Shown: positions 11,374-23,384 of the stretch, piece after piece
How the letters are laid out: each line of letters begins with the position of its first letter
How positions within the stretch are numbered: position 1 is the stretch's first letter
Assembly (NCBI RefSeq): GCF_020283565.1
Contig: NC_060059.1
Location: 49,930,572 to 49,994,571, forward strand
Source of the DNA: Trifolium pratense
Lineage: Eukaryota > Streptophyta > Magnoliopsida > Fabales > Fabaceae
Direction: 5' to 3'
DNA length: 64,000 nt
The notes under the pieces: model-generated
Seen by the model: the letters and a program-made list of their open reading frames with translations, nothing else
Told to the model about the DNA's origin: nothing
The model's database searches: none
Program-made: the position numbers and the translations under genes

Positions 11374-13873
11374 ATGGCGGCTAGGGCTAACAATCAGATG
11401 GCAGATGCGATAGCTACTTTGACCAACATCGTGGCTAGAGATCATCAACCCGGGAGGGAAGATGAGATGAGGTTGGAGAGGTTTATGAAGCATAATCCGA
11501 AGCTTTTCATTGGAGGCTATGCTCCGGAGGCTGCTGTCAAGTGGATAGAGGAAGTAGAGATTGTCTTTGAGGCTATGAGGTGTACCGAGGAGAGTAAGTT
11601 GATCTTGGGTACTTATGTACTTCGTGAAGAAGCTAACAAGTGGTGGAAGAATGCTAAGCTGAGGATGGGAGCTGGTGGTGTGGTAATCACTTGGGAGATG
11701 TTCAAGGGAGAGTTCTTGAGGAAGTACTTTCCGGCTGATATTAGGAACAAGAAAGTGGTGGAGTTCATGGAGCTCAAGCAAGGGAACATGTCTGTGGCGG
11801 AGTATTCCGTGAAGTTTGAGGAGCTATGTGCGTTTAGTCCGCACTACAACACCGTGGAAGCTGAGAATGACAAGTGTGTCAAGTTTGAAAGTGGGTTGCG
11901 CCCGGACATCAAGCATCTTATCGGATTTTCTCAAATCCGAGACTTTGCAACTTTGGTGGATAAGTGTCGTATCTGTGATGATGATGGAAAGGCCAAGACT
12001 AACTACTACAAGGCCATGAGTGACAAAAGAGGAAAAGGTCAAGACCGTGGGAAGCCCTATGGTGACAAGGGGAAGAAGGTTGTTGAGACTAGTGGTGGAA
12101 AGAAGAAAGGTAGCGGTCAATGCTATAGGTGTGGAGAAGTGGGCCATAAGTCTTATGAATGCCCAGGGAAAGGAGACAAATGTTTCAATTGTGGAAAGTG
12201 GGGACATAGGTCCGATGTTTGTCAAGTGAAGGTGACTTGCTTCAATTGTGGTGAAGAGGGTCACAAGAGTCCTATGTGCAAGAAGCCGAAGAAGACTATG
12301 GGGAAGGTGTTTGCTTTGAGTGGAGATGATGCGGATCAGGGGGATAATCTCATTAGAGGTACGTGTTTCATCTATAACACTCCTTTAATTGCGATTATTG
12401 ATACGGGAGCAACACATTCTTTTATATCCGTTGATTGCATGAAGCGTCTTAGTATACCTGTGTCTGAAATGTCTGGTCGTATGGAAATAGAAACTCCTGC
12501 TAATGGTTCTGTAACTACCCGTCTCGTATGTCGTGACTGTCCCGTAACCGTGTTTGGTAGACACTTTGGAATGGACCTAGTGTGTATCCAACTTAGTGGA
12601 ATAGATGTTATCTTTGGTATGAACTGGTTGATATTTAATCGAGTCCATATCAATTGTTGCGAGAAGACTGTTGTGTTTCCTAAACCGGAAGAGAGTTCGC
12701 ATTTGATGAGTAAGAAAGAAGTAGTAGAATCGTTGAAGGAACCTGTAGAAGTGTATGCGTTGTTTGCGTCCTTGAAGATGGAAGGTGAAGTTAAGGTGGA
12801 AGAGTTACCGGTTGTTTGTGAATTTCCCGATGTATTTCCGGAAGACGTGTCAGATGTACCGCCGAAAAGAGAAGTAGAGTTTACGATTGATTTGGTACCT
12901 GGTACTAGTCCGATATCTATGGCGCCGTATCGAATGTCAGCGTCAGAGTTGAATGAGTTGAAGAAGCAACTAGAGGAACTACTTGAGAAGAAGTTTATTC
13001 GACCTAGTGTATCGCCGTGGGGTGCACCTGTGTTGTTGGTTAAGAAGAAAGAAGGGAGTATGAGATTGTGTATCGACTACCGACAGTTGAACAAAGTGAC
13101 GGTCAAGAATAAGTATCCACTTCCGAGGATAGATGATTTAATGGATCAATTGGTTGGAGCTTGCGTGTTTAGTAAGATTGATTTGAGATCCGGATACCAT
13201 CAGATTAGAGTGAAAACGGAAGATATACCAAAGACTGCTTTTAGGACGAGGTATGGTCATTATGAATATTCGGTGATGCCTTTTGGTGTGACCAATGCAC
13301 CTGGTGTTTTTATGGAGTACATGAATAGGATTTTTCATTCATTCTTGGACAAGTTTGTTGTGGTATTCATCGATGATATTTTAGTTTACTCAAAGTCCGA
13401 AGAGGAACATAAGGAGCATTTGCGGATTGTTTTACAAGTTTTGAAGGAGAAGAAGTTGTATGCCAAATTGTCGAAGTGTGAATTTTGGTTGAAAGAAGTA
13501 AGTTTTCTTGGTCATGTGATTTCAAGTGGAGGAATAGCGGTTGACCCAACGAAAGTTGATGCCGTATTGCAATGGGGAACGCCGGAGTCTGTTTCTGAGA
13601 TAAGAAGTTTTCTTGGATTGGCTGGTTATTATAGGAGGTTCATTGAGGGATTTTCGAAGTTGGCCTTGCCTTTGACGCAGTTGACTCGGAAGGATCAAGC
13701 GTTTGTTTGGGATGGGAAGTGCGAGGAAAGTTTTCAAGAGCTTAAGAAGAGGTTGACTACCGCGCCTGTGTTGATTTTGCCGGATGCTACGGAATCTTTC
13801 GTCGTGTATTGTGATGCTTCGAAGATGGGACTAGGAGGTGTGCTTATGCAAAAAGGTCAAGTGGTAGCGTATG
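11374..13873 (+). CDS. Gypsy gag-pol, first part (gag, protease, RT, start of RNase H)
   Basis: The first in-frame ATG is at 11374 ([12 protein letters not shown]). Order: gag capsid domain (about residues 50-170), three CCHC zinc knuckles (near 248, 268 and 288; e.g. [14 protein letters not shown]), aspartic protease (DTGATHS near 343), reverse transcriptase with FIDDIL near 665, and the first strand of RNase H (YCDAS). The frame runs without stops until it is cut inside RNase H at 13873 by the nested Athila-like element, whose LTR supplies an early stop at about 13891. The last 424 bp (13450-13873) recur at 18961-19384. The protein would otherwise be a normal Ty3/gypsy polyprotein and the reading frame shows no other damage. 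Confidence 0.93.
13450..13873 (+). repeat. 424-bp duplicated segment of gypsy pol, left copy
   Basis: Identical by eye to 18961-19384. The two copies flank the nested Athila-like element (13874-18960). A normal LTR-element target duplication is about 5 bp, so this is not an ordinary insertion scar. Confidence 0.9.
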
Positions 13874-15044
13874 TGATCACGGTCGTTTCGTGATCAAAAT
13901 AAATTTAAAATAAGAGTAGTACAAGGTAGTTAACCTTGGTCGTCTCCCAAAGACTCGCAATAGTATTCAACGATTATTAGAACGATTAAACTGTAAATTG
14001 GGGGTTTTTTTGATTGCGGGAAACAGTTGAAAGAAAAGATTAAGGATTCAATTAATTAAAGACGATCGATCCATTGGTTTAGGCAAACTTCAATTGTTTA
14101 TCCATCACAGGTTACTAAAGTAAATTCATTCAAAGTCTATGCTCGGCTGGTACAAACATGATTATACAAGCGATTATCAGGTTCGTAGAATTTCATTCGA
14201 TTAAGCAACGAATGCGTTCAACCAACCGTGGGCAGTGAACAAGCGTCACTACCATGGTTGATATCCTTACAAAATTCGGTCAGCCCTATTGCTAAGCGCG
14301 ATAGTTTATATTAATTTCTATTCGAACAAATTTAAACAAGCGTTGAATTGATTCGAATAATTTTTGAAGGCACGAACACGAATAGATTAAGCATACAAAT
14401 TCGAGTTTGTGCACATAATATAAAGCATGAGAATTAATATAAAAGAGCAATAGACATATGAAAGAAAGTATTCAATATTAGAACCGAACCTCAGGAATAC
14501 AAGTTGAAGTTTCCTTTACCGATGGATCAACCTAGGGATTTTAGTTCCTCATGAACATAGCCGAAATTCAAAGATGTATTTTGTGAATAGTGAATTCGTG
14601 AAAACAGTGGTCACCCTGACCTAGGTCATAATTCGTTCTTAAATAGCAAGCAAAACGGGCCTCAAAACAATTGGGCCGAAAAAGATATGATATGCTGAAA
14701 ATAAAATAATTGAATCTTTATTAAGTCTGGAACATTGACGAGTAAATATGACTCCTTTGCGCTCTGAATTGGCTTTCGGCCTCAACATGAACGTTGTAGC
14801 TCTTGATCTTAGCTTTCCAACGCAACTGACCGCGCCTTAATCCGATACTCCTAGCTCAAGTTATAGTTTGCACAATGAGAAGGTGTCAAATTACTGTTTA
14901 TTACGAAAATAAATAGCAAATCTTAAATAGTAGTAAAACTGGACTCTAAACACAAAACATGATAAAAACACTAAATTAGCAGGAGAAATCATAAAATTGC
15001 CATAGCACAGAGTGATTAAAAAGTGCACTAAAATGCACTGATCA
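13874..15044 (-). repeat. 3' LTR of the nested Athila-like element
   Basis: 1171 bp bounded by TGATCA on both sides. Matches 17792-18960 by eye along its length. A diverged relative forms the solo LTR at 56123-57254 and another the old LTR at 24733-25928. Confidence 0.9.
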
Positions 15045-15058
15045 AATTCCCCCACACT
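15045..15058 (-). other. Polypurine tract
   Basis: On the minus strand AAGTGTGGGGGAATT directly precedes the 3' LTR: the usual plus-strand primer of Athila-type elements. Confidence 0.8.
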
Positions 15059-15460
15059 TAAGCTTTTGCTCTCCGTGCAAAACTCACAATGAAAAACTTA
15101 AAAATAAATTTTTTTTTTGAAGTCACAAGCAGTCAACATATCCCAGGTTTTCAAGCTTCAAGCCTTGGGTAAAAATTCAAAGATTGGCACAACTCTTCCC
15201 TATCGACTTTCAATGACAACCTTGCGTGTGTGTGTACTGTCTCCTACTGTCAACCAAAGTAATGTAAAGATCCCTCTCTGAAACTACCAATTCTAAATGC
15301 TAAGTGTCATTCTTTTCCTATAATTTTTGGGTTTAACCAGGATTTCAGCCTAGGGGGGGCTTTTTCTTTTCAAGACATCCAGAGCTTTTCAATTTCAACA
15401 CAGGGGCAACTTCTTTCAAGCTTTACTACTTATTATTATTATTATTTATTATTTTAATTA

Positions 15461-15644
15461 AGTTTTAGGACTACTCTACCTTTTCACCTGATGGGATCTC
15501 GTTTGTTGCGAGTCCAACCTGTTACTCCGAGTAAAGCATCCTTTATAGCACTAGTTTTAGGACTACTCCACCTTTTCACCTGACGGGATCTCGTTTGTTG
15601 CGAGTCCAACCTGTTACTCCGAGTAAAGCATCCTTTACAACACT
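15461..15644. repeat. Two-copy 92-bp tandem repeat in the Athila-like interior
   Basis: Units 15461-15552 and 15553-15644 begin AGTTTTAGGACTACTC and differ at only a few bases (e.g. CTGATGGG versus CTGACGGG). It lies in the 3' non-coding part of the element. Confidence 0.85.
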
Positions 15645-16143
15645 TGTTCCTCCATATATTTAATTTAATTTTTTTTAGATATTGTTTTTAGCTCTCAAGA
15701 AGTTTCCCTTTTCCTTCAATTAATAGCAATGATCAGTCTATCCTTTACTTAGCCTTACCCCCACACTTAGTTCTAATCGTACCCTCCATTATATTCAAAT
15801 TCAGAGAACTTAGTCTAGAGAATGTGTATTTCAGAAATTTATCTAAACATTAATAAGTTTGACAGTGTTCAAGCAGTTGTGCATAAGGGTGCAAAGACTA
15901 TCATGTCAAGTATCAAAACAAGAATTTCCAAAAATTTCACCAACCCTATAGCTATCTGCCCTAGCCTTAGAACATGTGACCACTCATGACAATTTTTTTT
16001 TTTATTTTTTTATTTGATTTTATTTAAAATAGACAATGATAATATAAAATGTAAATGTCCCTCCCCCACACTTAAAACAGACAGTGTCCGCAATGTAATA
16101 ATAAACACAAAGTGAGAGTAAAGGAAGGAACACACCCGAGGGG

Positions 16144-17355
16144 CTAAGGTGTAGCGGCTGGGGTGTAGGAAGGCTCGTCCAAGGAGAGCTCTTCAACAGG
16201 TGCTTCATTAGGCATCGAACTATCATGGAACAACTTCAGCCGTTGTCCATTTACTTTGAAAACTTCGCCAGTGCCTGTACTTCTTGTTTTTGCTTCTTGC
16301 ATTTCCATATTACAGCTTCTCACCACCTTGGCTTCCTCTTCAAGGAGAATCCGGTTCATGCACATTGTAGGGATGATGCCCGGTATGTCTGCTAAGGTCC
16401 ACCCGATTCCCTTCTTATGCTGCTTCAAAACCTGCAAAAGCTTTTCTTCCTGTTCCTGTTCACAATCAAGGTTAGAAGAAATAATCACAGGTGGCTTTTC
16501 ATTCTCCTCTAAGTAGGCATATTTCAGATTTTCAGGAAGTGGTTTAAGCTCTAAGGACGGTGGCTGGTCTATGGATGGTTTTGTTGGAACATCCGGGATG
16601 TCAAGAACTTCAACTGCGCAGACCGCTTCATTGACATCTTCTCCTTCACCTGTATGTAAGTTATTATCCTGCAAGACAGATTCAATTTCAGAGCAAAGGT
16701 TAGTGTTAGTACATGAATCAAAATCGGTCAATGACGGAAAATCTACGGCAAGGAATTCAGGAAAAGTCTCATCAACCAACTCATCAATCAAATCCATATA
16801 AAAAACAGAGTGCTCCTCTAAGGGATGTTTCATGGCATCAAAAATGTTAAATTTAACGACAATGTCGCCAAACTCCATGGACATTGTGCCATCATAAACG
16901 TCTACTTTTGTTTTTGCTGTCCTCATGAATGGTCGGCCTAGAATGATGGGTGCCCTGCTGGAATTAGTTTCTCCCTCCATATCCAAAATGTAGAAGTCTG
17001 CAGGAAAAATTAAGTCATTAACTTGCACAAGGACATCTTCTAGCACTCCAGCAGGACGGGCATTGCTTCTGTTTGCCAATTGAACAACCAAACCTTGCAA
17101 TGAGAACGGAAAGGCTCTCAGCTTAACATGATCTTCCGTGATACCTTCAGGCCTCAATGGCGTGGAGCATACAACCTGAAACTCCTTCAAATGTTTATGA
17201 GGGTCCTCACCTGCAAGACCATTAAACTTTGGCAGCAAGTGTATTAAACCAGATTTTAGTTCAAAAGGTACATCAATGTCAGAATATTTAATACACAAGC
17301 CATTGTAATTAACATCTGGAGCAGCAAGCTGCCTTAGTGTTTGTTCAGCAGCCAT
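16144..17355 (-). CDS. Fused gag / protease / pol-end protein of the deleted Athila-like element
   Basis: 403 codons from the ATG at 17355. Near the start is a gag segment (FNGLAGEDPHKHLKEF, AFPFSL). It then jumps to the C-terminal part of an aspartic-protease domain (ILGRPFMRTAKTKVDV), the N-terminal edge of the RT region (KPLPENLKYAYL, GWTLADIPGI), and a polyprotein end (EVFKVNGQRLK) followed by an acidic, proline-rich tail. Family knowledge: these pieces are normally separated by the rest of gag and by RT, RNase H and integrase. So several in-frame deletions appear to have kept one open frame. Whether it makes protein is unknown; a dominant-negative or packaging role is speculation. Confidence 0.8.
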   Translation of the reverse strand: MAAEQTLRQLAAPDVNYNGLCIKYSDIDVPFELKSGLIHLLPKFNGLAGEDPHKHLKEFQVVCSTPLRPEGITEDHVKLRAFPFSLQGLVVQLANRSNARPAGVLEDVLVQVNDLIFPADFYILDMEGETNSSRAPIILGRPFMRTAKTKVDVYDGTMSMEFGDIVVKFNIFDAMKHPLEEHSVFYMDLIDELVDETFPEFLAVDFPSLTDFDSCTNTNLCSEIESVLQDNNLHTGEGEDVNEAVCAVEVLDIPDVPTKPSIDQPPSLELKPLPENLKYAYLEENEKPPVIISSNLDCEQEQEEKLLQVLKQHKKGIGWTLADIPGIIPTMCMNRILLEEEAKVVRSCNMEMQEAKTRSTGTGEVFKVNGQRLKLFHDSSMPNEAPVEELSLDEPSYTPAATP

Positions 17356-17771
17356 GTTATGCAACAAGTGACAAACAACAATTACAATAATTCCAACTAT
17401 GCCCCTAAAACGAAAATAGGTGAGGAAAATAGAAAACGAATCAAACGGAGTGTAATAAAATCTAAAAATATCACGAAAAATCTAATTAAATCAAATTGAG
17501 ATTGCACAAATTTTTTTGGATTTTTTTTGAAAATATGAAAACAGTAAAAAATTAAAATAAAATAGAAAAACAAGGAATTTCGGATTTTTAGGCTGCTGTC
17601 ACCTATTTTGTCCCAAAATAGGGGATTTTGATTTATGATTTTTTTCTGATGAAATCGAGCGGTCAGAAGGCAAAACAGATGCAATTTATGCCCTAACTAG
17701 GTTTAGGCGTGAGCCTACGGCAAAACAGCAGAAATTCGCAATTCTAATACTGGTTAAACACAATTTTGAGT

Positions 17772-17788
17772 CCCCGGCAACGGCGCCA
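17772..17788 (-). other. Primer-binding site (Asp-tRNA type)
   Basis: The minus strand reads TGGCGCCGTTGCCGGGG, complementary to the 3' end of plant tRNA-Asp. This is the diagnostic primer of Athila/Calypso-type elements and fixes the element's orientation. Confidence 0.9.
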
Positions 17789-17791
17789 ATT

Positions 17792-18960
17792 TGATCACGG
17801 TCGTTTCGTGATCAAAATAAATTTAAAATAAGAGTAGTACAAGGTAGTTAACCTTGGTCGTCTCCCAAAGACTCGCAATAGTATTCAACGATTATTAGAA
17901 CGATTAAACTGTAAATTGGGGGTTTTTTTGATTGCGGGAAACAGTTGAAAGAAAAGATTAAGGATTCAATTAATTAAAGACGATCGATCCATTGGTTTAG
18001 GCAAACTTCAATTGTTTATCCATCACAGGTTACTAAAGTAAATTCATTCAAAGTCTATGCTCGGCTGGTACAAACATGATTATACAAGCGATTATCAGGT
18101 TCGTAGAATTTCATTCGATTAAGCAACGAATGCGTTCAACCAACCGTGGGCAGTGAACAAGCGTCACTACCATGGTTGATATCCTTACAAAATTCGGTCA
18201 GCCCTATTGCTAAGCGCGATAGTTTATATTAATTTCTATTCGAACAAATTTAAACAAGCGTTGAATTGATTCGAATAATTTTTGAAGGCACGAACACGAA
18301 TAGATTAAGCATACAAATTCGAGTTTGTGCACATAATATAAAGCATGAGAATTAATATAAAAGAGCAATAGACATATGAAAGAAAGTATTCAATATTAGA
18401 ACCGAACCTCAGGAATACAAGTTGAAGTTTCCTTTACCGATGGATCAACCTAGGGATTTTAGTTCCTCATGAACATAGCCGAAATTCAAAGATGTATTTT
18501 GTGAATAGTGAATTCGTGAAAACAGTGGTCACCCTGACCTAGGTCATAATTCGTTCTTAAATAGCAAGCAAAACGGGCCTCAAAACAATTGGGCCGAAAA
18601 AGATATGATATGCTGAAAATAAAATAATTGAATCTTTATTAAGTCTGGAACATTGACGAGTAAATATGACTCCTTTGCGCTCTGAATTGGCTTTCGGCCT
18701 CAACATGAACGTTGTAGCTCTTGATCTTAGCTTTCCAACGCAACTGACCGCGCCTTAATCCGATACTCCTAGCTCAAGTTATAGTTTGCACAATGAGAAG
18801 GTGTCAAATTACTGTTTATTACGAAAATAAATAGCAAATCTTAAATAGTAGTAAAACTGGACTCTAAACACAAAACATGATAAAAACACTAAATTAGCAG
18901 GAGAAATCATAAAATTGCCATAGCACAGAGTGATTAAAAAGTGCACTAAAATGCACTGAT
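17792..18960 (-). repeat. 5' LTR of the nested Athila-like element (terminal 2 bases missing)
   Basis: Same as 13874-15044 except that the outer TGATCA is cut to TGAT at 18957-18960 and is followed at once by gypsy sequence starting AAGAAGTTG. Confidence 0.9.
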
Positions 18961-21306
18961 AAGAAGTTGTATGCCAAATTGTCGAAGTGTGAATTTTGGT
19001 TGAAAGAAGTAAGTTTTCTTGGTCATGTGATTTCAAGTGGAGGAATAGCGGTTGACCCAACGAAAGTTGATGCCGTATTGCAATGGGGAACGCCGGAGTC
19101 TGTTTCTGAGATAAGAAGTTTTCTTGGATTGGCTGGTTATTATAGGAGGTTCATTGAGGGATTTTCGAAGTTGGCCTTGCCTTTGACGCAGTTGACTCGG
19201 AAGGATCAAGCGTTTGTTTGGGATGGGAAGTGCGAGGAAAGTTTTCAAGAGCTTAAGAAGAGGTTGACTACCGCGCCTGTGTTGATTTTGCCGGATGCTA
19301 CGGAATCTTTCGTCGTGTATTGTGATGCTTCGAAGATGGGACTAGGAGGTGTGCTTATGCAAAAAGGTCAAGTGGTAGCGTATGCGTCGAGACAACTAAA
19401 GGTTCACGAGAGGAACTATCCGACACACGATCTTGAGTTAGCCGCAGTTGTGTTTTCATTGAAAGTATGGAGGCATTACTTGTATGGATCGAAGTTTGAA
19501 GTCTTTAGTGATCACAAGAGTTTGAAGTATCTATTCGATCAGAAGGAGTTGAATATGAGACAAAGAAGATGGCTCGAATTTTTGAAGGATTATGACTTTG
19601 ATTTGAGTTATCACCCCGGAAAAGCTAATGTGGTGGCCGATGCGTTGAGTAGGAAATCGTTGCACATGTCATCACTAATGGTGAAAGAGTTAGAGTTGAT
19701 TGAAGAATTCCGAGATTTGAGTCTAGTGTGTGAAGTGACTCCTAAGAGTGTGAAGTTGGGAATGTTGAAATTGACGAATCCTTTTCTAGAGAATATCAAA
19801 GAATGTCAAAAGACGGATAAGAAGTTAATGGAGAAGTTGGCAATAGTAGTTGAGGAAGGAAAAGAAGCTAATTTCAAAGTTGACGGGAATGGAGTCGTGA
19901 GATTTCATGGAAGAGTGTGCGTGCCCGATGTGCCCGAAATAAAGAAGATGATTTTGGAAGAAGGTCATAGGAGTGGAATGAGTATTCATCCTGGAGTAAC
20001 CAAGATGTATCAAGATTTGAAGAAGTTATTTTGGTGGCCAGGAATGAAGAGGCAAATTTCTGAGTTTGTTTATGCTTGTCTAGTTTGTCAGAAGTCGAAG
20101 ATTGAGCATCAGAAACCGTCTGGTTTGTTGCAACCTTTGTTTATACCGGAATGGAAGTGGGATAGTATTGCGATGGATTTTGTAGGAGGGTTACCCAAGA
20201 CTACTAAAGGTTATGAAGTGATTTGGGTGGTAGTAGACCGTTTGACAAAGTGTGCGCATTTTATTGCTATTAAGAAAGGTACCTTGGTGCCTAAGTTGGC
20301 CGAGATCTATGTGGAGCAAATTGTGAAGTTGCATGGTATTCCGTCGAGTATTGTTTCGGATCGAGATCCGAGGTTCACTTCGAGATTTTGGGAAAGTTTA
20401 CAAGAGGCTTTAGGGACTAAGTTGAGGTTGAGTTCGGCTTATCATCCTCAAACGGATGGCCAATCGGAAAGGACAATACAATCTTTAGAAGATTTGTTGA
20501 GAGCTTGTGTTTTGGAGCAAGGAGTAAGTTGGGATTCATGTTTGCCATTGATCGAGTTCACGTACAACAATAGTTTTCATTCGAGTATTGGAATGGCACC
20601 TTTTGAGGCTTTGTATGGAAGGAGGTGTAGAACACCGCTTTGTTGGTTTGAATCCGGAGAGAGTGTGATTCTTGGTCCGGAGATTGTGCAAGAGACTACG
20701 GAAAAGATTAGAATGATTAGGGAGAAGATGAAAGCGTCTCAGAGTCGTCAAAAGAGTTATCATGACAAGAGGAGGAAAGACATTGAATTTCAAGAAGGTG
20801 ATCATGTTTTCTTAAGAGTTACATCGACTACCGGAATTGGACGTGCTTTGAAGTCGAGGAAGTTGACGTCGAAGTTTATTGGTCCTTATCAGATTTTGAA
20901 AAGAGTGGGGAAAGTGGCGTATAGGATTGCTTTACCGCCATCATTGGCGAATTTGCACGATGTGTTTCACGTGTCACAATTGAGGAAGTATGTTAGAGAC
21001 CCGTCGCATGTGATTGAATCGGATGATGTTCAAGTGAGGGATGACTTAACGGTCGAGACTGTGCCTTTGAGGATCGAAGGTAGAGAAGTGAAGAGGTTGA
21101 GAAATAAGGATATCGCCTCGGTGAAGGTGGTATGGGGAGGACCCGCTGGTGAGAATGCGACTTGGGAATTGGAGAGCAAGATGATGAGTTCGTATCCAGA
21201 GTTATTTCCAGGTAATTTTCGAGGGCGAAAATTCTTTAAGGAGGGTAGAGTTGTAACGACCCAATTTTCATTTATATGTTTTTATGTGTTAAAATGTTTT
21301 AATTGA
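18961..21306 (+). CDS. Gypsy gag-pol, second part (RT end, RNase H, integrase, chromodomain-like tail)
   Basis: Open from 18961 with no start of its own; it restates 13450-13873 and then carries on the polyprotein. RNase H ([27 protein letters not shown]) is followed by an HHCC zinc module (CLVCQKSK), the integrase core with MDF, SDRDPRF and QSERT as the D,D,E residues, and a tail with [12 protein letters not shown] and a chromodomain-like segment ([18 protein letters not shown]). The stop at 21304-21306 lies 55 bp inside the 3' LTR. Intact apart from the nested insertion, so the element was probably competent until then. Confidence 0.92.
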   Translation, partial: KKLYAKLSKCEFWLKEVSFLGHVISSGGIAVDPTKVDAVLQWGTPESVSEIRSFLGLAGYYRRFIEGFSKLALPLTQLTRKDQAFVWDGKCEESFQELKKRLTTAPVLILPDATESFVVYCDASKMGLGGVLMQKGQVVAYASRQLKVHERNYPTHDLELAAVVFSLKVWRHYLYGSKFEVFSDHKSLKYLFDQKELNMRQRRWLEFLKDYDFDLSYHPGKANVVADALSRKSLHMSSLMVKELELIEEFRDLSLVCEVTPKSVKLGMLKLTNPFLENIKECQKTDKKLMEKLAIVVEEGKEANFKVDGNGVVRFHGRVCVPDVPEIKKMILEEGHRSGMSIHPGVTKMYQDLKKLFWWPGMKRQISEFVYACLVCQKSKIEHQKPSGLLQPLFIPEWKWDSIAMDFVGGLPKTTKGYEVIWVVVDRLTKCAHFIAIKKGTLVPKLAEIYVEQIVKLHGIPSSIVSDRDPRFTSRFWESLQEALGTKLRLSSAYHPQTDGQSERTIQSLEDLLRACVLEQGVSWDSCLPLIEFTYNNSFHSSIGMAPFEALYGRRCRTPLCWFESGESVILGPEIVQETTEKIRMIREKMKASQSRQKSYHDKRRKDIEFQEGDHVFLRVTSTTGIGRALKSRKLTSKFIGPYQILKRVGKVAYRIALPPSLANLHDVFHVSQLRKYVRDPSHVIESDDVQVRDDLTVETVPLRIEGREVKRLRNKDIASVKVVWGGPAGENATWELESKMMSSYPELFPGNFRGRKFFKEGRVVTTQFSFICFYVLKCFN

Positions 21307-23379
21307 CGTGGCATTTTAAATAAGTTAATAACTTTAGTTATTTATCGAGTACTTAGTTATTAGGCGAGTAGTAAGAGTTAACTCGAATTGGGCCAAGCCA
21401 ATGGGCTTGAGGCCCAATGGGCCGAGTAAGCTAGAGTGGGGCGGCCATATGGCCAAGTCCAAGAGGGAACATTTCATTATGTTCTTGTTCTTGAGGTTGG
21501 AGAGAGAAGAGAGCTCAAGTGGAGCTAGGGCAAAGGAAGTGAGGAGAATCAAGATCAAATCTTCGTATTTTCTTCGAATCCAGGTATGAGAGTAGATTCC
21601 TTAATCGTGGGTGACTCGAGGAAGGGGAGAATGTCGATTTCTCCTCACCCGAACTTCCTCCACCCCATTTTCGTTTTAGATAGGAATGGATTTTCTTGAT
21701 GAAATTCGTTCCTAAGGTTCTTGTTGTGTTTAACATGCTTGTAACATGATTAATGAACGGAAATATTTGCTAAAAACGAGTTTTCTAATGGATTAAACTC
21801 AAGAACTTAGTGTTCTTGAGAGTTTTGATGAAATGGTGTAAATCCTTACTTTTTCGATGTTAACGATGTAGATCGGGAAAACTAACCGTCCTTTTATGCT
21901 TAAACATGTTTGTTACACTTGTATATGAACTCATTTGGGATTTATAACATGAAAAATGGGATTTTTGGGTGATTTGGTGTAGAAATCGCAAGTTTTGAAC
22001 TGTCCTGACAGGAGGCGTTCGCTCAGCGAACGTGTGGCGAACAGCTCGCCACAGCTCGCTGCAGCTCGCCATGAGCAGGGGACTTCCTGGTGAGGTTCGC
22101 TATGTCTCGCTGAGCCTTCGCTCAGCGAATAGTTCGCCGAAGCTCGCCAAAGCTCGCTATGAGCAGGTGACTTGCTGGTGAGGTTCGCCATGTCTCGCTA
22201 AGCCTTCGCTTAGCGAAGGCCTCTGTTCCTGCAACTTTTTGTTGATGTTTTACAGTGCTTATAGGCAATTGTAACTTGGTTTAATGGTATTCTTACATGA
22301 TTATTGATGCTTGTTGATGCTATAACGATTGTTAATCATGTATGATGTTGTAAATGACGAATATTAAGGTTTTGTTAATCTTAATAATGACGTATGTTGG
22401 ATAGTGTTCCACATAGTAAATGACGAGCTTTATGCTAAATAATTGTTGGTGGATTCATGAAAAACATATACATGCATTCATGAATTTTGTTGTTGTATAT
22501 TGGGTATTCCAATAAAGACGGATATCGGATTATATTTATCCGATAAAGACGAATATTAGAGGTGAGATACTCTAATAAAGACGAAACGGTACCACATGCA
22601 TTAGATATGTCTAGGGTGACATTGCATGAAGTTGACGCATTAGAATGCATTAGGTTATGTGTACATTTATGTGATAAGTGATATGTGACACATACTTGGC
22701 TAATTGTGATAAATGTTGATTGATGTTGGATATTCGATTATATGTGTTTATATACTTGTGATTGAATGGTAGCTTGTTGATGAATATGCATGAATGTATG
22801 GTATATGCATGATTATTGAAGAAGTGTTTAAGTACTCTTTTACTTGCACTTACATTTTGATTTTGTGATCTAACTCTCATGCTTTGTGTTATGTGCTGGA
22901 CCGTTGGGGGTTCAGATTCTCAGGTTGAGGATCCCGATCAGAGTTAGAGGACTGTTCGTGCTCGTGCTTAGTGTAGCGCTTTTTGGTGAGGAGTTTAGCC
23001 TAGACTACTCCTTTAGATATATTTGTATATCTCTTTTGATGGGTTGTATAGAGTTGCTCTGATTAGGTTTTACCGAGTCGGGTTATTCGTTTGAATTGTA
23101 TTAAGCCCGTGATGGCATATTGAACTTTGCTAATACTATCTTTTGAATTGTAAACATAATATCCTTTGTTGATATGGCCTAGAGCCTAGGGATATTGTGT
23201 GAACAATTATGATCATTGTATGATATTCACTATGTTGATGATTCGCTTTTAATTCCGCTGTGCTAGCATGAAATTAATTATGCCGTGGTTTGTATTATTA
23301 ACACGTGACGCCTAAATTTTCTTAAGTGTTTTATTTATTTATATTTAATAAATATGCGTTAAGGGGTTTGGGTGTTACA
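21252..23379 (+). repeat. 3' LTR of the gypsy element
   Basis: 2128 bp, same as 9110-11237. The purine tract AAGGAGGGTAGAG precedes it and the target duplication ATACA follows at 23380-23384. Confidence 0.93.
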
Positions 23380-23384
23380 ATACA

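Larger units (their letters stand above)
13874..18960 (-). mobile_element. Internally deleted Athila/Calypso-like element nested in the gypsy pol gene
   Basis: 5.1 kb, read on the minus strand. The LTR at 17792-18960 is the 5' LTR because the primer site, the complement of CCCCGGCAACGGCGCCA (matching Asp tRNA, as in Athila/Calypso), adjoins it at 17772-17788. The other LTR (13874-15044, 1171 bp) is the 3' LTR, preceded by the tract AGTGTGGGGGAAT. The only sizeable frame is 16144-17355; RT core, RNase H and integrase core are absent. The 5' LTR lacks its terminal 2 bases at 18960, and the flanking host sequence is a 424-bp duplication rather than a short one. Confidence 0.9.
9110..23379 (+). 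mobile_element. Tekay/Del-like Ty3/gypsy chromovirus-type element, split by a nested insertion
   Basis: LTRs of 2128 bp (TGTAACGACCC...GGTGTTACA) at 9110-11237 and 21252-23379, primer site at 11242, one gag-pol reading frame, and a perfect target duplication ATACA (9105-9109, 23380-23384). The integrase ends in a chromodomain-like tail, which with three zinc knuckles points to the Tekay/Del lineage. The element sits in the old Athila-like element and is interrupted at 13874-18960 by a second Athila-like element. LTRs appear identical, so it is young. Confidence 0.95.

Noticed and set aside
11329..11781. 150-codon minus-strand frame
   Set aside because: Antisense shadow of gypsy gag; composition follows the coding frame on the other strand.
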